From: Meconema thalassinum
Taxonomy: Eukaryota; Arthropoda; Insecta; Orthoptera; Tettigoniidae
Length of the DNA: 64,000 nucleotides
Direction: 5' to 3'
NCBI GenBank assembly: GCA_946902985.2
Contig: OX336389.2
Location: forward strand, 788,082,979 to 788,146,978
This document shows, piece after piece, positions 34,960 to 46,389 of this stretch. Below the pieces are notes generated by a model. That model worked only from the letters and a program-made list of their open reading frames with translations. It was not told the origin of the DNA and did no database searches. Each line of letters opens with the position of its first letter. Position 1 is the stretch's first letter. Made by a program: the position numbers and the translations under genes.

Positions 34960-35450
34960 CCTAAACAGACTCGCAAGAGCAGGGGGAAGAAACAACCAAC
35001 TAAAGCCAAGGCTGACGATCCGCCCCCGGACCGTTTCCGAACACACCCCGTACAAGGGGACGGCAACTGTCTGTTCAGGGCCATTAGCTTTTTAGTCCGC
35101 CATACCGAGGATCACCACAGGGAATACAGACGGAAAACGGTCCAACATATCCTGGCCAACTGGAAAGAGTACCGGGATTTCGTGTCGGACGTACAGGAAA
35201 ACCCATTCCAGACCGGGGCAGACTACCAAAGATACATGGGTAGGGATGGTACCTATGCCGGCGCCGTAGAAGTGACCGCTCTCGGCAAGGTACTTGAGAT
35301 GAACATACACGTACACACTGACGTACACTCACCGCCACTATTCACAACCACGGGATTTTACAGGGCTCTGCACATACTATTTACGGAGAACCCTAGGGCG
35401 GGACACTATACGCCCCTCACAATCACGCGCGTACGAAACGAAGGCAAATC
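34960..35450 (+). CDS. OTU-family cysteine protease domain within gag-pol
   Basis: Between gag and the aspartic protease the frame carries an OTU-like domain. The N-terminal catalytic block is GDGNCLFRAI, with Asp at 35059 and the nucleophile Cys at 35068-35070. The C-terminal block GHYTPL places the catalytic His at 35404, 112 codons after the Cys, which fits the usual 110-130-residue OTU fold. A basic linker (TRKSRGKKQPTKAKA) precedes it. OTU proteases cleave ubiquitin chains; in a retroelement the domain might counter host ubiquitylation or process the polyprotein, but this is inference. Frame changes near 34890-34970 separate it from gag. The Cys and His are intact. Confidence 0.8.
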
Positions 35451-36639
35451 CACACCCTCCAGACGGAAAACCATACCCCCTACACCACAACACGGGGCGG
35501 GAGGTGACCCCACACAGGCGCAGGACGCGAGCTCACTTGGCATAGGGGAGCCAGCAACAGGAATCGAACTCGCGACCACCTGGAACAAAAAACGAGGTCA
35601 CAAGTGCAAACGTAGGGTTAGGTTTGCAGACACACCCTCACAGGAGGAAGAAAGGAACAACACACCTACACAGAAACTGGGAAATGTGAACACACTAAAC
35701 GCTCGCCAGAATCCTTGTATTTTCACAGCGCGGGCAGTGAAGAGAGCAGGCAGTGTACTGAATGGGCACATTTCGCTGACCGAGATAAAGAGCTCGAGCC
35801 AGGAAGTAAGCCGAGAGGCCAAGCGTGCCAAGTACAATGAGCGGCCATCTCCGTGCTTCTTCAGCACAAGCGTAACGCAGGGCATCAACACTGGCGCACA
35901 CAGGGACAAGGACATTAAGACAGTAACAACAACAACAACAACAACATACACCCTCTACAATACATCCTTACTGGGAAAAGGACTCCAGTTATCGGCACTG
36001 ACAGTACACGCCAGCATAAATGGCCACAGGGTGCGAGCCCTCGTTGACACTGGCGCAGCGATGAGCTGTGTCAACAGAAAACACGTTACCGAAGGGCAGA
36101 TACACGGTGTCACGGGTGACATCCGGCTGGTAGCGGCCAATGCTCAGACGCTAGAAAACACGGGGGTGGCAAATATACACCTCAGGCTAGACCATTTTGC
36201 CACAACACACCCCATGTTCGTTATAGAACATCTTTCTGCCTCAGCAATAATTGGCATGGATTTCCTCGCCAAGTACGAAGCTAGCATAAATTTTGCTAGC
36301 GGCAAGATGTTTTTAAGGCATGACCAAAGGCTCACCACACATCCCGTGGTATACACCAGAAACACAGATGGGATTCGAGCGGAGCGAGAAATCCACGAGC
36401 ACCAGGCCTCCACACTGAACACAATCAGCAAACACACAGACACACACACAGATAAGACGGTCAATCACACTCACAGACAGGACCTGACACCGGAGCAAAA
36501 TAGAAGGCTCACGGAGCTCCTGGAAGACAATAGGGATATCTTTGCCCATTCACTGAAAGACCTAGCGGTGACAGACCTTATCGAGCATCATGTCACACTC
36601 ACCAGTGACCGGCCAGTCCACCAGCCCCCTTCAGGGTGA
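35451..36639 (+). CDS. gag-pol: linker, aspartic protease, start of RT
   Basis: This is the same open frame as the OTU domain (ORF stop at 36637-36639). After a low-complexity linker ending in a run of threonines, a retropepsin-like protease appears: VRALVDTGAAMSC holds the catalytic Asp (near 36050), and SASAIIGMDFL is the C-terminal hydrophobic-Gly block. The protease matures Gag-Pol. It is followed by the pre-RT segment LTPEQNRRLTELLEDNRDIFA and EHHVTLTSDRPVHQPP. The frame breaks near 36630 at a C/T run, and RT continues in another frame. The catalytic site is intact. Confidence 0.85.
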
Positions 36640-36880
36640 GTCAGAAGGAGAGGCACGCTATCGACACTCAGAGTACAGAGATGCTCGAAGCGGGAGTCAT
36701 AGTGCCGGTGATCTCGAACTACAGTGCTCCCGTCTTGCTGACCAAGAAGCGAGATGGTTCCCACAGGTTCTGTACAGATTACCGTAGGCTCAATAAGTTA
36801 GTAGAAAATGACAGTTATCCACTACCACGGGCCGACACCTATTTGGATGCCCTCAGTGGGGCCAGCTGGTTCAGCTCGAT
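36630..36880 (+). pseudogene. reverse transcriptase, N-terminal part (interrupted)
   Basis: This holds the first RT blocks of the element: EMLEAGVIVPVISNYSAPVL, TKKRDGSHRFCTDYRRLNKL and YPLPRADTYLDALSGASWFS. It enters by a frameshift near 36630 and is cut at 36880 by insertion of the P-like transposon. RT resumes at 38661 or 38668 after the 7-bp duplication, in a frame that is continuous with this one if the insert and one TSD copy are ignored. Confidence 0.85.
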
Positions 36881-37254
36881 CACGGCGTTCTTAAGTTACA
36901 GGCGGGAGCGATACCCCCACTCTGCCACCGGCGAGTGACGTCAGGGGTCTTAGCTGGCCGGCGGACAGCACGCTAGTCATATGGCAGAGAGATGCATTCA
37001 TGTAATTAAATCGGTTTTGTTTACAGAAGAAATTGGGATGGACTTCCGAATTTCACCACAGTCCTTCCTTAGTGATCGATGAATTGTGTGAGACGTTTTC
37101 CGCTGTCACTACGGGCGATTAAAGCAAATGACTGCGATACAAGTCAGCCCAGAGCGGTATACAAAAAGAGCATGCTGGAAACTTAATGTTTGATTGCACT
37201 ACAAGTAGGCGGTTTTCGTATCTTCTACAGAACACAATAATTAGTTGAATATAT

Positions 37255-37826
37255 TTAAGTGAGAATATCATATCTGTTTATGTACTTTAACAAACGGGAA
37301 ATTTCTTCTTTAACATATATTTCATCAAGTTGCAAAATTACCCACTTATCATCACACTTTTCAGCGGCTTTCTTCAAGAAATGAACGTTTTCGTTAAAAT
37401 TACCCGGAGCTACACTAAGGGAAGAAGTCAATCTTTGTAAATGTTTGGAATGAGGAAGGGATAGGAATTTGTTCTGCCTGATAGTATCATAACACTTCGC
37501 GGATTGCATGTACAATATGTAAGAGTAAAGTATCATGTTGGGGGACCTTTTTTTGTTCTTAAATATAGGAGAGAATTGCTCGGATAAAAATTAACTTGCT
37601 GAGAATTTCCCTCTTCTCCACTATCCAATCAAGTTTCTTGAATGACATCCAGCAATTTTAAGACATTGGCCACGTAATTTTCCAAGTTGGTTTGGAATCT
37701 CTTCTCAGTAAGATACTGTAACAAACTGAACAGTGTTCTCCAACTCTTCACAGCTGTTTCAATTCCCAAACCCTGAAGAAAGTTCTGTAGAAGGCAATTG
37801 CAAATTGTTATAGAAAGCCGAAACAA
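37255..37826 (-). pseudogene. P-type transposase fragments
   Basis: Two minus-strand pieces (37826-37629 and 37536-37255) look like transposase remnants. The second has YDTIRQNKFLSLPHSKHLQR and a VILQLDEIYVKEEISRLLKY segment containing the conserved DEIYVK block of P-type transposases, in which the Asp is thought to be catalytic. Order and frames are broken and the rest of the nuclease domain is absent. Confidence 0.6.
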
Positions 37827-37863
37827 GTAAATTATTATCTACATTAATATAAAGAAACAAAAG

Positions 37864-38433
37864 TCATAGACTCAAAATTGATTCTATATATAACCACTCT
37901 ATCGTCAAAATATTGAAATTAATAGCTGAGTCCCCTTTCACTTTAGTGCTATTATCTGCTAATCGTTTCTCAAGAGAATTGCATAAATTCTCGAAACTGA
38001 TTATAACATCGTCCCAATCTGCAGCAGCAACAGCACTTTCTTGAGCATGTTCCTTCCTCACTTCGATTTCTCTTCTCCTCTCTTCTGGTTGTTTCCGCTT
38101 AATTTCACTTTCCTTTGTCAAGTATTTCGGCAAACCTTCAACAATAGTAAGACAAGAACCTTTAACTAGCTTAGGATGATCGTATTTATACACTTGTTTC
38201 TGTCCATTAGAATCACAGTATTCATTCTGTAAAATAATGCAGTCCGGTTGAAAATGTTTAATACACACAATACTGTTCTCAGAAGGTGTCCAGTCCTTCC
38301 TCGGGATGCTTCTCAGCCATCTATTTCTCAAGTTTACTTCCTTGGGAAAAGAGAAACATTTCACGTAGGCGGTTTCAACTCCACGAACCAGAAAATTACT
38401 ACTACATCCTGGTACATAACCCCTTCGTGGCAT
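37864..38433 (-). CDS. THAP-domain protein, truncated P-type transposase N-terminus
   Basis: This 189-residue frame starts at ATG (MPRRGYVPGC) and contains a THAP DNA-binding domain in the first 70 residues: VPGC, then FSFPKEVNLRNRWLRSIPRK and SIVCIKHFQPD (the CxxH pair). The first zinc ligand, normally a Cys near residue 5, is missing because the residues there are Gly-Tyr. A charged, coiled-coil-like region follows (residues about 115-165). The catalytic transposase domain is not in this frame. Truncated P proteins of this layout can act as repressors in Drosophila, but the lost zinc ligand makes that doubtful here. Confidence 0.75.
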   Translation of the reverse strand: MPRRGYVPGCSSNFLVRGVETAYVKCFSFPKEVNLRNRWLRSIPRKDWTPSENSIVCIKHFQPDCIILQNEYCDSNGQKQVYKYDHPKLVKGSCLTIVEGLPKYLTKESEIKRKQPEERRREIEVRKEHAQESAVAAADWDDVIISFENLCNSLEKRLADNSTKVKGDSAINFNILTIEWLYIESILSL

Positions 38434-38660
38434 TGTATTTGTTTTTAAAATATACCACGTGGGGCACGGGTATATTTAACACTTGTCACTGGACAACAGG
38501 AAAAGCAATATATTGTGAAATATCACCCTCGAAACATAGAAACAATGACCACATCACAGCGCTCCAACAAGACTGAGCATCTCTTTGCTGTCTGTAGTAA
38601 GACCCATGACGTCACAGCCCCGCCGGCAGTGTTCCCGCCTGTTAACTTAAGAACGCCGTG

Positions 38661-39300
38661 GCTCGATGGACTGTTATAGTGGATTCTATTCAATCCCCGT
38701 CTATGAACCGGTCAGGCACAAGCTGGCGTTCGTTACAGAAAACGGCCTCTATACCTATACAAGGTTACCAATGGGACTCCGTAACGCCAGCCAGACCTTC
38801 CAAAAGCTAGTGGATAAGACATTTTCAGGGCTAAAATGGCGCTCGGTGCTGGTCTACGCGGATGACATAACGGTCTTCTCCAACACCTATGACGAGCATC
38901 TCGTACATTTGGAGGAGGCTTTCGCAAGGATCAGAGAGGCCAAATTAAGGCTTAAACCTGAGAAGTGTCAATTCGCCAGACAGCAGATTAACATATTGGG
39001 CCATATTGTCAACAGAGAGGGCATTATTCCCGACCCAGCGAAGACGGACGCAATAACGGGCATCCCGATGCCCACAAATCTGAAACAATTGCGTAGCTTC
39101 ATTGGTCTCGCTTCCTATTACAGAAAGTACATACATAGGTTCGCGCACATCGCCCACCCCCTAACCGAACTCACACGTGAGAAGACGCCCTTCCAAATTA
39201 AACAGGAACATATAGATGCTTTTAACACACTTAAGCACCTATTGACCACCCCACCATTGCTGCAACACTTCCATAGTGATAGCCCACATTTTTACACGTG
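38661..39300 (+). pseudogene. reverse transcriptase, C-terminal part
   Basis: RT continues after the P-like insert with MDCYSGFYSIPVYEPVRHKL, YTRLPMGLRNASQTFQKLVD and the catalytic VLVYADDITVFSN block, then the connection-domain LKPEKCQFARQQINILGHIV and LRSFIGLASYYRKYI. The active-site motif is YADD where most Gypsy elements have YLDD or YIDD. A one-base shift near 39297 separates this from the RNase H frame. Confidence 0.88.
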
Positions 39301-41037
39301 GACGCAAGCCAGTATGGACTGGGAGCGGCCCTATTACAGGAAGATGCGGAGGGGCGAATACGGCCAGTAGCTTATGCTAGCAGAAAATTAACGGCCGTAG
39401 AAACTGCCACAGAGCGGGAAATGCTGGCATTTTCATGGGGAGTGAACTATTTCCGGGTATACCTCTATGGTATCCAGTTCACGGTAATGACTGACCACGC
39501 GAGCCTGCTTTTTTGGGACAAACTCAAAAACCCAAAATCGCGACTCAATAGGTTTATATTCCGCCTTTATGAATATAACTTCGTGGTCAAGCATAAGAAA
39601 GGCGCTACACACCTAGATGCAGATGGGTTGTCTAGGCTGCCAGTAGCCGATCCCCCAGATGACAGTAAGGACCACGAATGGGACGACATGCCGACTTTTG
39701 CCCTGACAGTGGTTAACATAAAGCAGGAGCAAGAGCGTGACCCATACTTGAAACAGATTCTAATGGCACTAGAAAACTTGGAAAAGGTGGATTCCAAGAC
39801 AGCACGGCTGTCTAGGCGATTTTTGCTAGACAAAGACGGGCTACTGAAATTTAAACCCACAGTCATGCATGATAATGCACCTATAGCGGTTCCGGACTCA
39901 TTGAAAGAGAGTATCATGACCGGACACCATAATAGCCCAATGGCAGGGGCACATTTGGGTACGCATAAAACATACCATAGAATCCGGGACAAGTATTACT
40001 GGGTAAACATGAAGGGCGACATAGACACCTTCGTAGAGACATGCCACACTTGCCAGCGATTTAAAGCGAGACCTGGCAAACCTCATGGATTACTCAACCC
40101 CATTCTCGTAGGAGAGCTATTCCACAGAGTCGGGATAGATGTGAAAGGCCCCATCACTACATCTGAAAAAGGTAATAAATATATACTTGTGGCCACAGAG
40201 TATCTTACCCGGTATATGATTACAAAGGCTGTTCCCAAAGCAGACACGAACTGCATAGTGGAATTCCTATTTGACATAGTCACGCGATATAGCCTATTCC
40301 AAACCCTACTATCCGATAGAGGGACTATTTTCACCTCGAGAGTGCTCCAACAGTTTTTGGAGGTACTAAGGATAAGGGCATACACAACCACGAGTTTTTT
40401 CCCACAAACCAATGGACTCACGGAAAGTATGAATAAAATAATTGGAATAGCGTTAGCCAAGTTCACGGGGGATACAGGGACGGACTGGGATAATTATTTG
40501 CAGCCCATTACATTCAGCTACAATACTTCTATATCCACGGCCACAAAACACTCTCCACACTTCCTGTTGCACGGATATACACGCAGAAGTCCCATAGATG
40601 ACATATGCATCCCACAGGACACTCTCCCAGACAATGCAACCCGGTTAGAGTATTTGCAGATAGCTCGCATGAACGCCAGAAAGAACATAACCGCGGCACA
40701 AAAGAAACAAAAAGAACGGTACGATCGGCAACGGAAGACCGTGGAATACACACCCGGGCAATTGGTTATGGTTTCCAATTCCGCCCGCAAGAAGAACGTG
40801 TCCGAGTTCCTACTACCACGTTGGACAGGTCCCTTCAAAGTCTGCAGGAAGGTATCTGACCTGAACTATATAGTAAACGTGCGGCATGGACACAAACTCA
40901 TCAAGGACACTATACACGCCCGCCGTATGAAGTCATATTACACCCGGAAAACAACACCTACTCGTAAAGGCGGGAACACTGCCAAAAGGAAAGAAAATGA
41001 TTCCACTGGCAGACGTGAAAAGAAAGCCAAGAGATAG
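39298..41037 (+). CDS. RNase H and integrase (Ty3/Gypsy pol 3' part)
   Basis: The 579-codon frame starts inside pol; its GTG is not a real initiation site. RNase H shows DASQYGLGAALLQ, TEREMLAFSWGVNYF and TDHASLLFWD, the D-E-D residues that degrade the RNA of the hybrid. The integrase has an HHCC zinc finger (HHNSPMAGAHLGTHKTYH then CHTCQ). Its catalytic core has Asp in GIDVKGP, Asp in LLSDRGT and Glu in TNGLTESMN, so the DDE triad is complete. A basic C-terminal tail (RRKTVEYTPGQLVM and KRKENDSTGRREKKAKR) ends at 41037. There is no internal stop. Confidence 0.92.
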   Translation: MDASQYGLGAALLQEDAEGRIRPVAYASRKLTAVETATEREMLAFSWGVNYFRVYLYGIQFTVMTDHASLLFWDKLKNPKSRLNRFIFRLYEYNFVVKHKKGATHLDADGLSRLPVADPPDDSKDHEWDDMPTFALTVVNIKQEQERDPYLKQILMALENLEKVDSKTARLSRRFLLDKDGLLKFKPTVMHDNAPIAVPDSLKESIMTGHHNSPMAGAHLGTHKTYHRIRDKYYWVNMKGDIDTFVETCHTCQRFKARPGKPHGLLNPILVGELFHRVGIDVKGPITTSEKGNKYILVATEYLTRYMITKAVPKADTNCIVEFLFDIVTRYSLFQTLLSDRGTIFTSRVLQQFLEVLRIRAYTTTSFFPQTNGLTESMNKIIGIALAKFTGDTGTDWDNYLQPITFSYNTSISTATKHSPHFLLHGYTRRSPIDDICIPQDTLPDNATRLEYLQIARMNARKNITAAQKKQKERYDRQRKTVEYTPGQLVMVSNSARKKNVSEFLLPRWTGPFKVCRKVSDLNYIVNVRHGHKLIKDTIHARRMKSYYTRKTTPTRKGGNTAKRKENDSTGRREKKAKR

Positions 41038-44000
41038 CCTTCGAACCCCGATGACCTCACCGGGATACGAACCTAACACTGACAAAACTGTCCCGGAGAC
41101 GCAGGCCCAAAAGGCAACAGGAATGATTATCCTGAACAAAGACGGTCTCGAACCCGCGACCTTCTGAATACCAGGAGCGCAAGGTCGGGTAGCCATCCAA
41201 TTGAAGGATACAGCGACAAGGGACAGTCCCGCTAACAGGAATATATTCGAACCAGGGCTACAAAAACACAAAATTTGGGGACACAATATATATGAACAGA
41301 GGTAGGATCTTTTATATAACGAGGAACCCAAAGCACACTGTATATGCAGACAATAGAAAGGCGCGTCAGCAAACCCACGCATATCGTCTCAACACATGTG
41401 GTAAGCGGACCGCTGGACTAAGCGAGCAAGTACTTCCTACACAATTGAAACTTGACACTATCGCCAGTCAGCGATAAGACATACATGAACATGCGACTTT
41501 CGCGTGTTGCAGACTGGCTAAGAGTGCTTTCGCTCCGGTAGTAATATACACAGTCATTCACGCCATTTTCGAAGCCGGATAACTCCCGAAATTAAAATAC
41601 GAGGGACGTTACGAATAACAAAAAACACTCACACTAATGTATATTTTCATACGCGTGTCTCAAACATACAATACACGCCATGGTACATAAAACACAGAAA
41701 TTGTAGTACCGAGGCCTTAGCCCAAGGCATGTGCGAACACACAGGAACACGATACAAACGTGCCAAAAAGGAAGCTAGCCAACGGCATTTTTGGCGCGAC
41801 AACACATTCAGAGGTCACACTAGGGACGCACAAAATCCCAACAGACTACGCAAACATAAAACACGGAGCGCTACACGGGATCACGGGTCCGAATACCCAG
41901 TAAAACCGGACGCCGTGACAAACAAAAAATTGTCCACCGACAAAAGATCAGTCACATACAACACACGGGTTTGTCAACATAGAAAGTCAGAAAACCCAGC
42001 CACCGTGACTAGACACCAGATAGACCCATTCACAGGGGAAAATTCACTCCCACCTAGACTACGGCCAAAAATCATGGCAAATTTGGATTACCCCGAACAT
42101 AGGCAATAGACTTGCTAGACACAAATCATAGATAATTACACAAAGGAGAGGTTTTGCGGAAGCAAAGTCCACACAAGCTTGGGAGCGAAAGCATGACAGA
42201 TTAACACATTGGCCCTCCTAGAATGCAAAACACGTGTCCACATACAGACAGTGGCGAAAGTCACGTTTCGTCAGCCTTCATACATAACATTAGAAACTTT
42301 CTGTATACAAGGACGCAAAAACAAATACAACAAAACACTGAGTTGCGAATAAGCGAATTCCCGCGCGTTGCAACACTGTAGCCGGTAGACATCTTTTTCA
42401 TAACAAGACGTGACAATGACTTGCAAACATGATGACACCGGCACAAAAAACAATAATAATAACGACATACAGTGACACGGATATTGACATAGGAAATGAG
42501 AGCGTCATTATAACAGGCTCCGCTTCCAATAATGCACAGATACCGTGGACCGTATTAATCTCGGGAACACAGGATCCCATAGCCCTACCATTACCGACAC
42601 CAGAAACGTGTCTACAAGGGCGATAACAAGCTACACGCGCCACCTGACTATTAGCCACGCGACACGCGATAAGACTTAGCCGATAGCATCCCACGCGCCC
42701 GCATGCGGCAGCGGTAAGTGATCTCACACACGCAGCCGTGCTAGTTAAAGCCACGGACACACCCTTCCCACACGCGCCCAACAATCAGGGGCGGATGCAG
42801 ACAGATTCCATGAGGGAACAACCCCCCCCCCCCCTAATAATTTCTTTTCTTGTTTTTTTTATCTTTAAAAACCATTATAGGCGATCTGGCCATGACAATT
42901 CATACCTACAGTCACGTGCTACTCTAACGTTTTGAACAGGAAACCAGATTAGGCCGTGACGTCACAGCGTCACTGCACTCCAACCTCCTAAGGGCAGCCC
43001 GAGGGTAGTGCCAACAGACACAAACATTTCTACACAACATAGGTTTCACAGACCCACAGGCACTCCACAGACTGGTATTTTAGGAAACGGGAGATGCTTT
43101 ATGGCATCCCTACTTAGCCAGTGTACATCCCAAGGAGCATATAGTGACTAAGAGAGGATGACTCACCACAATAGGAGTAGAGATGGATAGTGCCATCAGG
43201 ATGGCCGTGGTACCAACTACGGGCTACGATACCAGCACCCTTCTTCCTACACAACCTGTCACCTATACCACTATCCAACACAAACACACAGACACATAAA
43301 AACAGCATGACTACATTTCAAAAATATACATCGGGGTTGATAGACTTCATGCGTCTCACAAATTAAGGTATGCTACACCTTGGCCCTAAACGCCTACACC
43401 TGAATATTAGGGGTGAGTCGGAAACAATATCAAGCGTAATGCACATCTCTAAGTAGAGAGATGAGGCCACACTTATATTAACAAGTATTTTTTATTAAAA
43501 ATCCCGCATGCAAGGGACATAGACTTACTATACCTGGACACATGCTTTATCCTCAAGTGAGAGCGGATACGCCTCATATCCATCCCCATGCATGGAATAT
43601 CCTATCCACATAACTGGGATTTTATTATTATTACACCTGCATGGCATTTTTAAAATTTTGCACACTTGGGAATAACCTACCCCGTCCACTCACTGTAAAC
43701 ACCTCCTAGCAGCATCATCGGCTCCCGGCCACCATGAACATGGAGTCCAACGATGCACGACCCCCTCCTACCACGCCTTAAGCCCATTCAGCAAATAACA
43801 CCCCCGGATCCTAATAACAAGGGGCCCAACGCCATAAAAACCTACTAACACATCTAGGAAATTACCAAGGCATTACCGCTGGAAATCCGACATGGCGACT
43901 ACAAGCCAAAAGTAGACTATGCATTTAGAAGATCCTACAACCCCAGAACACTAAATTTTTTTACATAATTACAAGATACACACAAACTTATTTACATATC

Positions 44001-46389
44001 ACACTTATTAAAAAAAAGGAGTCTGACATCACACTGGATGGTGATGAGATGTAAACGGAGGGAGCAGAAGCGCCACACAAGAACGGAGCTGGAGAAGGCG
44101 ATGATGAGGCCTGACCCAGTTGAATGACTGATAGACGAAGGGTTGAAGCATCGATGACTTAGCGCGGGCAAACGTTGAGTCCTAGGGTGTGTCTAGCCTA
44201 CCCCCTTGGCGGAGACAGACTATGCGCCACGGTCATCGAAGCCAAACCTGCAGGGGAGACTTTTGACGGCTAGTAGGAGAATTAGCCAGCTCCACACTAG
44301 ACTCAGGAGACGAACCTAGAGACGACCACACTAGGACTAGACTTCTAGTTAGCATGTAACCTAGGTAGAGCTCATATGGCGGGGAGCAAGTCTTCCATTT
44401 CGAGGAAGTGAAGATAGTGTGCCAAGGGTCCAGCGGGACAACCCCTGGCCACGCAAGACCTCATCGGGATATGGGGCGAAGAGGATTCCCGGACGCTAAA
44501 TTCCCGGATGATATTATTTTATCGGATGATTTTTTCCCGAACGATGTCCCGTGCCCACATAAATGGATGACAGCGAGTCTCCAGAGCTTAAATGGTCACG
44601 CAGCGGGCGGCCAGAGATGTAAATGAGGAATGCGGCGAGCCCTCAAAGGGGTTCTGTGGGCAACCCAGCACTAAATACAACAGAGTGATAAATGGCGAAT
44701 AATGCCAACACAGGCAGGTATAAGATCAGCGGAAGTACACACAACGGGGCGGAGGCACTGAAGCCGTCCGACCCATCAGCGAGGCATACGGTACAGCCAC
44801 TGGAGCTGACCGACCCCGATAATACACGAGACGTCCGAAGAGGTCTCGAGGGCGGTGGCATTATCCAAGCCGACCCATAGAAAGCGCTGTGCGACATATG
44901 CGAATAATAATATTATTGGCCAAGGGCATATTCATAACCTGTCTTTGTATTTCAGCACAGAGCTGCACCACATCAGCATCGTGGGAGCACAAACAACCAG
45001 GTTCATGACATCAGGTAAAGGTGACGTCACATACACACTTCACACAATGAGTACACACTGAGGAGACATACAATCACACAGGCACTTAAGAGGGTAGAAA
45101 TTAGTAGCATCATAGTATACGGCCACCTTAGACTAAGGTAGATTTAGTGGCGCTATATATATTAAGATCTATCAACATAAAGGGTATTTTTATAAATGAA
45201 GTGTAATCCACTTTTTCAGATTGACAGCGAGCTCACACGGGTGCGCACAATGGCGCATGACCGGCATTAATAGATTCCATTTTTTTTTTCAGGATAAGCA
45301 GACATATATGCATTCACCCCTTGTAAATATGGCCCCCAAACACACATACCCTACACTAACCATGACACACACACTTACTCTGTTTTTCACCCATTTCAGT
45401 CGCGCCCATAAGGCGACGGCGCTGCGATCAGCATCGTCAAGTGACCGTGGGGCACCGAGCGATGCTGACGAAACCACATATAGAAACGCTTCATCAATGA
45501 GCGACATACGGTAGACAGGGGCAGCGCAGAGGTTGTAAGCGCCCACCCTCGCTACCAAGGTGATTTATTCCTACCCACGAGGAAAAACTCACGAGAGGTA
45601 AATAGATGAATTAGCGGTATGACCACTAAACAGCGGCTACAAAGGAAATAGCAAACGAAGGGAGAAGGAGTAGCCAAACGAGAGCGCTCAAAGAAGGCCT
45701 AGAGAGTGAAAAAGAAAGTATCAGGCTCATGAGCAGAAAGGTATAGTAATAAGTACTTTATATTGTATCATAATTGTAGAAACATTGTAAATCCTAGACA
45801 CACACAACAATATTAACACACGAGTGTATACCTATGCATATGTAACACCACTCAACACTGAGTATACTGTTTTTCTTTCCTTTCTTTCTATTAACGACAA
45901 AATTTGTGAAGGTGTCTCGTTTCATCCCAACAATAAATCATTCTGATATACCTTTAACTTATACCCTGGGGCACCTGTTTTTCTATTTTCTTCCATCTTT
46001 TATACAATACCTTGCAGGGAGCAATTTTTTTCTCCACACAGCGTCGGACGGCACAATCACCCGTCCGACCATGGTTTTTTTCCCTTCCTGCATAATACCA
46101 ACATGCATATAACTTCAAAAACATGTATTTTCTTTGTTTTTTATATTTTTAGTATTTTTAATGTCGAATGTCATAGTGATTAATCTTAGATAAACAACTA
46201 ACTATGTATACCCACAACCCACCCCCTCTGAGCACACGCTAAACTCACAACACCACCGGAACAACACGACACCGACACTGAAGAAAAAAAGAAGAAGAAG
46301 GACAGGCAGAAAACGACGAAACACCATCACGACGACACGCCCACTCTACTTCCCGTTCGCGAGGACGCGAACTAACGACGGAGGAGTCT
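41038..46389 (+). other. 5.3-kb pol-to-LTR region without a recognisable gene
   Basis: The region is A/C-rich like the rest of the element. The longest plus-strand frame is 126 codons (41729-42109), basic and unassigned; no signal peptide, fusion motif or membrane segment of an envelope protein is visible. Near 41145-41170 the minus strand has a B-box-like cgcgggttcgagacc, a possible SINE fragment. A C13 run is at about 42822. A purine tract (46281-46307) and ggaggag just before 46390 are the only polypurine-tract candidates. Confidence 0.5.

Larger units (their letters stand above)
36881..38660 (-). mobile_element. P-element-like DNA transposon inserted in RT
   Basis: A 1780-bp element has inverted ends: cacggcgttcttaagttaca at the left and the complement, with one extra base, at the right. 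The similarity extends inward through gtgacgtca and gggtctta for about 70 bp. It is flanked by gctcgat at 36874-36880 and 38661-38667 (7 bp; P elements normally make 8 bp, and an 8-bp reading needs one mismatch). The minus-strand THAP domain and transposase fragments identify it as a P-superfamily element. At under 2 kb it is an internally deleted, non-autonomous copy. Confidence 0.85.

Noticed and set aside
34202..34960. 252-codon minus-strand frame
   Set aside because: Antisense of the gag repeat region; the apparent repeats mirror the coding strand.
35550..35600. tRNA-like B box inside gag-pol
   Set aside because: The ggaatcgaactcgcgacc word lies in a continuous coding frame with no A box at the right distance; likely chance.
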